Assembly: GCA_018303825.1 (NCBI GenBank)
Contig: JAGVXK010000002.1
Span: 1-37,172 of the forward strand
Reading direction: 5' to 3'
Length of the DNA stretch: 37,172 nt
DNA from: Candidatus Pacearchaeota archaeon
GTDB taxonomy: Archaea > Nanobdellota > Nanobdellia > Pacearchaeales > GW2011-AR1
Below the pieces are notes generated by a model that saw nothing but the letters and a program-made list of their open reading frames with translations, was not told where the DNA came from and did not search any database. The position numbers and the translations under genes were made by a program. Within the stretch, counting starts at the first letter, position 1; each line of letters begins with the position of its first letter. Below, piece after piece: positions 9,299 to 17,581 of the stretch.

Positions 9299-10353
9299 AT
9301 TAATTTTACATCTTTTAATTCAGGACCATAAGAACCTAGATATAATTTAGGATTTTCATATGTTTTCTTGCAGTCATTAGCTATTCTATTAAGAAAATCA
9401 GATTGATTTTTGAAACCACAAAAGTCCCAGGTTCTTTCTGATAAATCAAGATGAGAAATATCTATCTTTGAAGCTCCAGACATCCTAATGTTGTGGATAA
9501 ATCTTTCTGAATCAAACTGTGCTGCTCTTCTTGGCCTTCCACTAACACTTCCTGTTTCCCCACCGTGTCTGATTAATTCCTCTAGAACTTTTTTATTTGT
9601 TATTTCATTTGCCATTGGAGCTTTTTTAGCAACAGCCGTTATATATGGCTTTATTATAAGATGAACATCTCTTACATATCTTAGAGACATCCCTATTTCT
9701 CCCAAATAGGCTGAAGTGTTTATTGTTCTTGCAGTAGTATATGGAAAGAATCCAAAGTGCTGACAGAGATCTATTCCATGGTCTGTTTCGAATAAAATAT
9801 GTTTGCCTTTTTCCAGTGCATCATACATCTCTTTTATTGTGTCTGTTTTGTAAGGAAGCAAATTAGAATCTGAAGTCATGAATACTGCTTCTTTGTCAAC
9901 CAAATCGTGCTTAGCCATGTTAACTCCGCTGCCGATGCTTCCAAGTTTCATTAACCTTGGATTTGCCCTTTCTCCATCTATGTGATTTTGAGTTACAAGC
10001 TTTGCTCTGAAATCTATTCCTAGTCTTTCAGGAGTTAATCCTAAAGTTGGGATTTCTGGGATGATTGTTATTGTTTCTCCTGTATGGGGTCTGAAATCTT
10101 GGCCTCCGTAAAGTAATTTTCTTGTATCGATGAAACTTCCACCACCTATGAGAATTCTCAGATTTGGATTGACTGCAGCGCAGGGCATGTGAACAAGACC
10201 AACTCTTTTTCCATCGATGTAAATGCTATGTCCTGCTTGAGGTGAAGCAGACCTGACCGATAAAGAATAATCTCCATTTAACCCAAGGTATTGGCAGAAT
10301 AAACCTTTGCCTTCATCTCCTCTTTGACCTCCAATTATTATATCTACGCTCAT
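9295..10353 (-). CDS. adenylosuccinate synthetase family protein (divergent PurA-like)
   Basis: DIIIGGQRGDEGKG P-loop, HGIDLCQHFGFFPYTTARTINTSA, SGRPRR; 4-nt overlap with oxidoreductase gene. Confidence 0.8.
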   Translation of the reverse strand: MSVDIIIGGQRGDEGKGLFCQYLGLNGDYSLSVRSASPQAGHSIYIDGKRVGLVHMPCAAVNPNLRILIGGGSFIDTRKLLYGGQDFRPHTGETITIIPEIPTLGLTPERLGIDFRAKLVTQNHIDGERANPRLMKLGSIGSGVNMAKHDLVDKEAVFMTSDSNLLPYKTDTIKEMYDALEKGKHILFETDHGIDLCQHFGFFPYTTARTINTSAYLGEIGMSLRYVRDVHLIIKPYITAVAKKAPMANEITNKKVLEELIRHGGETGSVSGRPRRAAQFDSERFIHNIRMSGASKIDISHLDLSERTWDFCGFKNQSDFLNRIANDCKKTYENPKLYLGSYGPELKDVKLI

Positions 10354-10502
10354 TTCTTTTCCAGAATTCCCTGTTGAAATGCTTTTATAAACACTTGTCC
10401 ATTTTAATATAATGTTTGGAAAATAATGGTTTTTTACTTTGAGAAAGTGTTTTTTGATTAATTATGTAAAAACTTAAATAGTTCTTTCATTATTTTTTAT
10501 AT

Positions 10503-10889
10503 ATGGGGAAAGTAATAAGAGGAGCTCTTTTTGGCGCAGTTCTTGGGGGTTTTTTTGCACTTGTGACTTTGCCGTGGAGTAAAAGTTATCAAACTCAAAA
10601 TTTAGAAAGAGAAATAGTAGCTTATAAATTAGGGAATTATGAAAATGCTGATAGATACAATGAGCTACAGGCTGAATTAATGGAAAGCAAACGAACAAGT
10701 GCTATTAGTTATTGTTTGGTGATGGGTAGTCTTGGCGCATTGGTTGGGGCAGGAGTAAGTTATAAGACTAAAAAGAAATCTATTTGTTTAAACTGTTCAG
10801 CAGCATCTTGTGTTTCCAGGGAAGCTTTCCATGCACAAAATAAAAAAACTCTTGAAAATAAAATTCGCGGTTTAACTTTCGGAAAATAA
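10503..10889 (+). CDS. small membrane protein with two Gly-rich TM segments
   Basis: GALFGAVLGGFFALVTL and YCLVMGSLGALVGAGVSY. Confidence 0.6.
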   Translation: MGKVIRGALFGAVLGGFFALVTLPWSKSYQTQNLEREIVAYKLGNYENADRYNELQAELMESKRTSAISYCLVMGSLGALVGAGVSYKTKKKSICLNCSAASCVSREAFHAQNKKTLENKIRGLTFGK

Positions 10890-10995
10890 TAGCTTTAGTA
10901 GTAAATGAGGCGCGTTAGCGCCGATTGCGCCCGACATCATTATCTTATACACTGACATTTGTGAGGTTTTATTGGCTAAATGTTCGCTTAAGATT

Positions 10996-11170
10996 GATTA
11001 AACGTAGCCAGAAATCTGTCCTGCGGATTTTATTTTCAATAAAACTCTCAATCTGCTTCCTCAGCTCCGCTTAAACCTTTTTCCAAACAACAGACGCGCT
11101 TTGCGCCTAATCTAGTTTAAACGAAATTGCCCTTTTCAAAATAGTGCGTCAGATACCAAAGGGGGTCGGC
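10996..11170 (-). ncRNA. structured element copy A (5' half on minus strand)
   Basis: 10996-11130 differs from copy D 14439-14573 at 4 of 135 positions; arm pairs with copy B arm across gene 11251-11736. Confidence 0.65.
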
Positions 11171-11171
11171 T

Positions 11172-11217
11172 CGAGGTCGCTTTCAGCGACAGATAGTTCT
11201 TCGCTGAGGCGAAGAGA
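11172..11217. other. tandem hairpins after the GC-rich arm
   Basis: GTCGCTttcAGCGAC and CTTCGCtgagGCGAAG; same layout recurs in copy D. Confidence 0.5.
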
Positions 11218-11250
11218 AATAATCAAGATAATCGGAATTAGAAACAATAA

Positions 11251-11736
11251 TCATTTATATTTTTCAGAAACATTTTCTAAAGTGGAATCCAAGTTATTTC
11301 TCAATTTTTCAGATTCTAGCCTTAAAATTTCTTTTTTTGGCAAAAAGACTTTTCCAACATTATTTGTCCCATATTCATATAGGGGTCTTTCGCTGTCTTT
11401 TGACTGCAAGACAATACTTTCAACATTATTTGTTCCAGCAGAAGGCATTATAGCACTTCTAACTTCGTTAGTATTTCTTCCTAAGTAATTTCCACCAAAA
11501 ACTAAAGCAGAAGATAATATTCCATATGTTAACATTCTTTTAGCAAACCTACTAGGTTCTTTAATTAATTCAGCACAACCACCACCACCAATAACACCAC
11601 CAACAACACCACCAACAACGATATATGGAATAAATTCAGGATTATAACAACTTAATGCAGTTAATCCCGCGCCCGCTAGAATTCCAGATGCTGTAGCAAT
11701 TCTACTTTCTAATTTTAATCTTTGCTCATTTTCCAT
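11251..11736 (-). CDS. small Gly-rich membrane protein (cassette cargo)
   Basis: 161 aa; GGVVGGVIGGGG segment; flanked by complementary arms 11161-11170 / 11809-11818. Confidence 0.6.
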   Translation of the reverse strand: MENEQRLKLESRIATASGILAGAGLTALSCYNPEFIPYIVVGGVVGGVIGGGGCAELIKEPSRFAKRMLTYGILSSALVFGGNYLGRNTNEVRSAIMPSAGTNNVESIVLQSKDSERPLYEYGTNNVGKVFLPKKEILRLESEKLRNNLDSTLENVSEKYK

Positions 11737-11808
11737 AGTTTTTAATTAAAAAAGGAGTATATAAAACTTTCTATTGTTACTACTAACTAAAGACACTGTA
11801 AACTTCTC

Positions 11809-12244
11809 GCCGACCCCCATAAACAATAGTACGCAGATACAAAGAGCAATTACGCTTCGGAAGCATCTTTTCAAGCAGATTTTGGTCCACGAGGCTTTTT
11901 ATGCGCACCCGTGCCTCTAAAGAGGACGCTTAATCTCTGCTAAAAGGCACATTCCTTGATTTATCCTAAATCACTTTTCTCGTAAAAGACGGAATATGAC
12001 CTAACTTTCAATAATTCTAAGTTAAAAATAGCTTTGAAAGTTCTTTTAGCCTGAACGATTAACCGCAGTTTATCTGTGCGGAGTTTTTGCAAAAATCAGG
12101 AAAAATTCTCAAGCCCAATTCCCTCGTTCCGCTTAAGCAATTTCAGAAACAAAACGCTATTCGCGTCTAATCGCGCTTAAGCGAAATTTCTAACAAATTC
12201 AAAGATATCGGAAGTTGTTCACCCACCCAATAGGAAAGGTTTTT
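11809..12244 (-). ncRNA. structured element copy B (complete core)
   Basis: Core helices 11930-11935/12057-12062, 11939-11946/12043-12050, 12003-12010/12035-12042; 5' domain stem 12130-12138/12175-12183. Confidence 0.7.
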
Positions 12245-12276
12245 AAAGAACTTCCCCCTCGAGGAAATAACTTAAG

Positions 12277-13092
12277 ATGGGAAAGAAAATAATTCTACCG
12301 ATTGCTTTCGCTTTAATTCTTTTGGGCGCTGTTTTTGTTTCGGCATTGAATCTGCAAGATTTTACTAATTTACAACTCGGCAACAATCAGGGTATTGTGG
12401 AAAGTCCGAATGGACACGTTACTATTAATGTAGTAAAGGGATGGAATGTTCTACCTCTTAAGTTTATTTCTGAGGCATCGGGGAGATATTGGGGCAACTA
12501 TAAAGAAGGACAAACATGCAGTCAAGATGTTTTTCAGAATGTTTGGTATTATTCTCCTGAAAGGGCAAGTTATTATCACATCCCAGTAATAGATGATTGG
12601 AGTGCTCCTAAAACTAGAGATAACGCCTTTCTTTTGGGCGAACTTCAAGGGAAGTATTATCATGTCTTTGCAGGAAGCGCTTGGATGTATTCGCCGAAGA
12701 ATTGTACATTAGAAGGCGACAATGGTGTTGATTTAGTCTCTCGCAGTTATGGAAGCGAAGATCAAGATATATCTTATTCGTATGGCGATCTAATTTTGAA
12801 GGCTGGATGGAATTTTGTTCCAGTCGATTATCTTTGGTCGGCTATGGATAAGTCTTTTGCAGAAGTGTTCGCTGGGTGTAATGTAGAAAAGTTTAATATT
12901 TGGGATAGTCAAAAACAAAAATGGTTATTTTCTATATCTCAAAACGTGACGAGTGCTTCTTTTGCTTGGAATGAAGAAATAGCACCTCCTATGATTTTTA
13001 CAACGTTAGTCGTTAAAACTGGAAATGATTGTGCTCTGGCTAAAAATGTTATTGATGGTCAGACAGACTCAAACCCTCCAGCATTACCGTAA
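12277..13092 (+). CDS. secreted protein (cassette cargo)
   Basis: 271 aa with signal peptide (IILPIAFALILLGAVFVSA) and repeated GWN-type motifs. Confidence 0.65.
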   Translation: MGKKIILPIAFALILLGAVFVSALNLQDFTNLQLGNNQGIVESPNGHVTINVVKGWNVLPLKFISEASGRYWGNYKEGQTCSQDVFQNVWYYSPERASYYHIPVIDDWSAPKTRDNAFLLGELQGKYYHVFAGSAWMYSPKNCTLEGDNGVDLVSRSYGSEDQDISYSYGDLILKAGWNFVPVDYLWSAMDKSFAEVFAGCNVEKFNIWDSQKQKWLFSISQNVTSASFAWNEEIAPPMIFTTLVVKTGNDCALAKNVIDGQTDSNPPALP

Positions 13093-13093
13093 A

Positions 13094-13264
13094 ATGGAAG
13101 AACAGACAACAGAAAAAAAAAGTAAGGCATGGATTTGGATTTTAATAATTATAATCTTAATAGCAATCGGAGTTGGAGTCTACTTCTGGCTAACAAGCGG
13201 AAGCGGGGGAAGTTCTATAATTGGGGGAAGTTCAATACCTCAACCACCAGCCCTACCAAACTGA
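13094..13264 (+). CDS. small TM protein (cassette cargo)
   Basis: MEEQTTEKKSKAWIWILIIIILIAIGVGVYFWL...; start 13094 immediately follows preceding stop. Confidence 0.55.
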   Translation: MEEQTTEKKSKAWIWILIIIILIAIGVGVYFWLTSGSGGSSIIGGSSIPQPPALPN

Positions 13265-13784
13265 AAAACCTTTCTGATTAAAGTTCCCACCCACAACTTC
13301 CTCAAATAGTTAGAAATTACACTCGGGAAGGCTTTTCGAACACAGATAAACACTCGAGGATTTTCGTAATCAGCTCGAGCCAAAGGCACGGTTAATCTCA
13401 CATAAGAGATAAATTCCTTAATTATTCCATAATTGTTTTTCTTCGTGAAAAAACGGAATTTAGTCTTAGTTTTAGCTTATATGATTTAGATATTAATGGC
13501 TAAAACCACTTTTATTACGAACGATTAAATGAACTTGAAATTTGCTTCTTAATATTATAAACTAAATAGGAAGTTATTTTCAGAATGAAAATAATTCTCA
13601 ATCTCTCTTCTCGTTACGCTTAAGCCTTTTTCAAAATCAGACACAAACCGTTTAATCTCGCTTAAACGTAATTGACGGGAATACTAAACAAATTTATGAT
13701 TTGCATTCCCCCGACCACCCGCCCCTAAATAGTCGCCTTCGGCGATTATACAAAATAATTATCAGAAAACAAACGGGAAGGTGC
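13264..13784 (-). ncRNA. structured element copy C (complete core, most divergent)
   Basis: Same fold with compensatory changes: 13402-13408/13509-13515, 13469-13476/13499-13506, 13411-13417/13455-13461; TCC (RNA GGA) triloop hairpin 13420-13434. Confidence 0.7.
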
Positions 13785-13810
13785 GCCAAACAAAGTAACT
13801 AAGAAAATAA

Positions 13811-14104
13811 TTAGGGGTGCGGAACTGATGATATTGATTCAGTTTCAAATCTCTTTTTGAATTCTGGATTGGTCACAAGAAGTTTTTCCATCTCAGACCT
13901 TTCCCTAGTCCTTCTCTCATTAATTTTATCGTTAATTATTCTACCCCCAGCATAAAGTGCAATTCCAATCCAAGATTCTGATTTGTCAAGAGCAAGGACT
14001 CCAATTCCACCAACCTCTAAAGCATAACAAGTTATTTTTACAAAACCTAAGTCACGAAATGTTCTTCTGTGAAAGCTGTAGTCATCATATAGTTCATCTG
14101 CCAT
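13811..14104 (-). CDS. small membrane protein (cassette cargo)
   Basis: 97 aa; flanked by complementary arms 13775-13784 / 14178-14187. Confidence 0.55.
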   Translation of the reverse strand: MADELYDDYSFHRRTFRDLGFVKITCYALEVGGIGVLALDKSESWIGIALYAGGRIINDKINERRTRERSEMEKLLVTNPEFKKRFETESISSVPHP

Positions 14105-14177
14105 GAAATTTTATGAAAAAACTAATATTTAAAGCTTTCTATTTGTTACTATTATCAAGTTAAATCAGAAACAAAAT

Positions 14178-14614
14178 GCACCTTCCCACCACCGCAAATC
14201 ATAAATCCAAACTCAAAATAGCCGTCAATTCCACTCGAAGAGAGATTCACGAACAAATATTCAAGACACGAGGGGCTTTAGTATCCCACTCGTGCCCATT
14301 CGGGTCACTTAATCTCTGCTAAAAGGCATATTCCTTGATTTATCCTAAATCACTTTTCTCGTAAAAGACGGAATATGACCTAACTTTCACCTTATACTAA
14401 CAATTCAATAACGGGTTGAAAGTTCTTTTAGCCTGAACGATTAAACGTAGCCAGAAATCTGTCCTCCGGATTTTATTTGAAATAAAACTTTCAATCTGCT
14501 TCCTCAGCTCCGCTTAAACCTTTTTCCAAACAACAGACGCGCTTTGCGCCTAATCTAGTTTAAACGAAATTGCTGATTGTGGGCATTTCAGTCAGACAGA
14601 GACACGTCGGGGGC
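14178..14614 (-). ncRNA. structured element copy D (complete, empty core hairpin)
   Basis: Helices 14309-14314/14439-14444, 14318-14325/14425-14432, 14327-14334/14370-14377, 14382-14389/14417-14424; 5' domain 14511-14519/14558-14566 and hairpin 14539-14549. Confidence 0.75.
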
Positions 14615-14682
14615 TTGGGTGCTATCGCACAGAGAGCTTCGGCTCACGCCGAAGGAAATACCATTATCTCTTTGCGATTAAA

Positions 14683-15648
14683 TCACTGAGTTGGAATAGT
14701 TTCTATTTTGTGATATTTTGAAAAAGTAATGATCTCTATTTTCTTAAAAATAGGGAATTTAGTCTTAAGACTTTTAACAAATTCTACTAATTTTTGTTTA
14801 TTTTCTACCTCCAAATCTAATTCAAAATCCCAATCAGATATGGTATAATCTATAAAGATAACATTGCGATTTTGCTTACAATATGCCTCAAGCTCTTTGA
14901 TCTGATTAGTATTACTTAATTTAATGTTCAGTTTAAAATATTGATAACTGATTTTATTTAAGTTTATATTTACCCTATACCCTAAGATAATTCTCTTCTT
15001 TTCTAGTTGTTTAATCTTGTGTATTACTGTTCTGGGGGGAATTTGAGTTTTCGCAGATATTTCTAGAGCAGACATCCGACTATTTTTAACGAGAAAGGAA
15101 AGGATTTTTTTATCTCCCTCGTCTATCTTGATTTGATTGGATTGCCCAACAGATTCGGCACCCTTTCTGGGAATATCTGATAAATAATTTCTTTTGAAAT
15201 GGTCAACCCTTGAAATAATGCTTATCTGCTCATTTTCAATAAACTTCCGATATTTAGATTTGAATTGATTCCAGAAATGATAAAATTCTTGAATATTTTT
15301 AACGGTAGCCATAAACATCGCGTCATAATTTGCTTCGAGTTCAGCTACAATAGTACATATATTTTCTTTTATTAATTCATTTAGGATCTTCTCTTCTTCT
15401 AATGGATCGGTATTAATAAAATTAAAATAAACTCGAAATGCGATGTATCCTAATTTAGATACATCGATTGAAGGGTAAAATCCAAGAATAACTTTCTCCT
15501 CAATCAATCGTTTTAATCTAAATTGGAGAGTGTTTTGGTTAATTCTTAATCTTCTTGCTATTCTTGATATTGGCTGCCTAGAATTCTCGTCTAGCTCGGC
15601 TATGAGCCTCAAGTCTGTTTTGTCAGGGAGAGTGTATTCTTTAATCAT
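14683..15648 (-). CDS. Lrp/AsnC-type transcriptional regulator, duplicated HTH-ligand architecture
   Basis: Two AsnC-type HTH segments: DLRLIAELDENSRQPISRIARRLRINQNTLQFRLKRL and DKKILSFLVKNSRMSALEISAKTQIPPRTVIHKIKQLEKKRIILGY. Confidence 0.85.
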   Translation of the reverse strand: MIKEYTLPDKTDLRLIAELDENSRQPISRIARRLRINQNTLQFRLKRLIEEKVILGFYPSIDVSKLGYIAFRVYFNFINTDPLEEEKILNELIKENICTIVAELEANYDAMFMATVKNIQEFYHFWNQFKSKYRKFIENEQISIISRVDHFKRNYLSDIPRKGAESVGQSNQIKIDEGDKKILSFLVKNSRMSALEISAKTQIPPRTVIHKIKQLEKKRIILGYRVNINLNKISYQYFKLNIKLSNTNQIKELEAYCKQNRNVIFIDYTISDWDFELDLEVENKQKLVEFVKSLKTKFPIFKKIEIITFSKYHKIETIPTQ

Positions 15649-15739
15649 GTTGTTATAATGGCATTAGTATATATAAATATTGCTTTTTTAACAATAAATA
15701 GACAATAAAGTAAATATACTTTACAAATATGCATATCTT

Positions 15740-16648
15740 ATGTTATCGAGAGAATTGCCTCTTTTAGAGAGGCATATAAACTTTGAGAATGAGCAACTGC
15801 ATGTGCTTACGGCTCTTTATGGAGCAGTCGTGGGTGCGGTTAGCGAAGCAGACATAGAGTTATGCAAAAGCATTGAACTAATGAAATCTTCAACTCTAAT
15901 TTTAGACGATTTCCTAGATGAATCTCCAAAAAGAAACGGTATTGCTTCTATATATGCCGAGCAAGGGGCAAAGACAGCAGTTCTTACTGCTGAGCTTCTG
16001 AAGGGGGTGGCTTCTTCTAAACTAATAGAAATATTAAGGACTGATGCTCGTAATTATGATAAGCTTGCATTTTTGCATGTTTTTGAGGATACTTATGCAA
16101 CTATCTGCAGGGGACAGATGAGAGACATTTCGTTAGCAAAAATACCAATCTTAGAATATGTTCCTTCTGAGAAAGATTATTTTGATCTTATTGGAGACAC
16201 TTCTGCATGCTATATCCGAGCACCACTGCTGATGGGGGGAATAGTTATGAACTTACCTAAAGATGTGCTTACATCTCTTGGCGACTTTGGAATAAATATA
16301 GGACTTGCTTATCAGATAAGAGATGATGTGTTAGATCTTGTTGGAGATCCAGAGAATATGGGCAAACCCTTTGCTGGCGATATCAGAGAAAAGAAAAAGA
16401 GGTTGCCGCTCATACATCATCTTTCTGTTGAACCAAGGGGGCTTGTAAGAAAGATTATGACTAAACCTTGCTTAAATGACGAAGATGTTATAAAAGTAGT
16501 TGAAGAGCTAAGGCGCACAAGATCTTTGCAGTATTGTGTGGATAAGATCTTTTATTTCAAAGAAGAGGCAATGGATTCTTTATCATATAAAAATAATGAA
16601 TTGGCAGCAATAGCAGAATTAATCACTAATTTTCAAGGAGGTATATAA
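15740..16648 (+). CDS. polyprenyl (isoprenyl) diphosphate synthase
   Basis: Two DDxxD motifs: LILDDFLDES and GLAYQIRDDVLDLVGD. Confidence 0.85.
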   Translation: MLSRELPLLERHINFENEQLHVLTALYGAVVGAVSEADIELCKSIELMKSSTLILDDFLDESPKRNGIASIYAEQGAKTAVLTAELLKGVASSKLIEILRTDARNYDKLAFLHVFEDTYATICRGQMRDISLAKIPILEYVPSEKDYFDLIGDTSACYIRAPLLMGGIVMNLPKDVLTSLGDFGINIGLAYQIRDDVLDLVGDPENMGKPFAGDIREKKKRLPLIHHLSVEPRGLVRKIMTKPCLNDEDVIKVVEELRRTRSLQYCVDKIFYFKEEAMDSLSYKNNELAAIAELITNFQGGI

Positions 16649-16649
16649 A

Positions 16650-16838
16650 ATGGGAGAACTAATCCTATCCTATATAGGCAAGGAAAGAGTTCAGCTGCCA
16701 GATAGCTTGCAACCTTTGCAACCTTATTTATCTGCATGCTTTCAAGCAGATGAGGTAAGAAGATTGTTTGATGGGGCAGGCGATCTTCAGAGAATCTTGA
16801 ACTCTTATAAACCTGTAGAATCTAGAGGATCTAAATAG
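16650..16838 (+). CDS. hypothetical protein
   Basis: 62 aa immediately downstream of prenyl synthase. Confidence 0.45.
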   Translation: MGELILSYIGKERVQLPDSLQPLQPYLSACFQADEVRRLFDGAGDLQRILNSYKPVESRGSK

Positions 16839-16849
16839 AAGGCAAGAAG

Positions 16850-16984
16850 ATGAATCAATTCACCATAACAAAGAAAATAGCAAAGCATGGAAAACAAGCA
16901 ATAATTGTAGTTCCAAAGCTATTAGAGGAACAGCTTAAACCAGGCACAATAGTTGAACTGAAAATAGAGATAATTAATCAATAA
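16850..16984 (+). CDS. AbrB-like small protein (not in ORF track)
   Basis: Translation MNQFTITKKIAKHGKQAIIVVPKLLEEQLKPGTIVELKIEIINQ*. Confidence 0.5.
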   Translation: MNQFTITKKIAKHGKQAIIVVPKLLEEQLKPGTIVELKIEIINQ

Positions 16985-17040
16985 CAGAGTGGGAAATTGA
17001 CTTCCAGAAAGCTTAAAAACTTCGCTTATTTGGAATATTT

Positions 17041-17175
17041 ATGGAAATGGTAAAGATACCAAAGGACGAATATGAGAAGCTGAAAATGCAAGCAAATGTA
17101 GACATGGATTTATTAAAACAATTAGTTAGAAGTGTGAAAGACATCAAAGAAGGTAGAGTAATTAGGGTTAAATAA
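17041..17175 (+). CDS. small antitoxin-like protein (not in ORF track)
   Basis: Translation MEMVKIPKDEYEKLKMQANVDMDLLKQLVRSVKDIKEGRVIRVK*, resembling archaeal RelB-type antitoxins; convergent with RelE-like gene. Confidence 0.6.
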   Translation: MEMVKIPKDEYEKLKMQANVDMDLLKQLVRSVKDIKEGRVIRVK

Positions 17176-17179
17176 AAGA

Positions 17180-17521
17180 CTACGATTCTTCATCTTGTGA
17201 TTTGTTTTCTCTGACCAATTTTTCTATTTCATCTCTAAAAAATTCTAAGAAAAGTCTAATTGCGTTGATTGTTTTTTGCTGATCTTTTTTGCCACTTATC
17301 GCAACAAGATAAACTGCCTGCAAATCTTCATAGACTAAGTAATAAATTCTGTAATTTTCAAATCTTGATTCTCTGAACCATTTAGTTCCAAGAGGATTTC
17401 CATATTCAGGATTGTCTACTAATTTATCTTCTATTTTGTCAACCCTATCCTGAATTGATTTGTCATATTTAGCTATCTCCTCTTGAAAACCGACAGAACG
17501 AAACACCTTATACTTTTTCAT
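17180..17521 (-). CDS. RelE-like toxin
   Basis: MKKYKVFRSVGFQEEIAKYDKSIQDRVDKIEDKL...GTKWFRESRFENYRIYYLVYEDLQAVYLVAISGKKDQQ; start 17521 preferred because 17522-17632 lies in the structured arm. Confidence 0.75.
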   Translation of the reverse strand: MKKYKVFRSVGFQEEIAKYDKSIQDRVDKIEDKLVDNPEYGNPLGTKWFRESRFENYRIYYLVYEDLQAVYLVAISGKKDQQKTINAIRLFLEFFRDEIEKLVRENKSQDEES

Positions 17522-17581
17522 GTGAATTATAGGAAACACCAGATTAAAAATCTTCTTTTTCAGAAAAAGAAGCAAAAACGC

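Noticed and set aside
9295-10353. PurZ (2-aminoadenine genome pathway) enzyme
   Set aside because: The GDEGKG motif keeps the aspartate expected in PurA-type enzymes, and no other Z-genome pathway genes are nearby.
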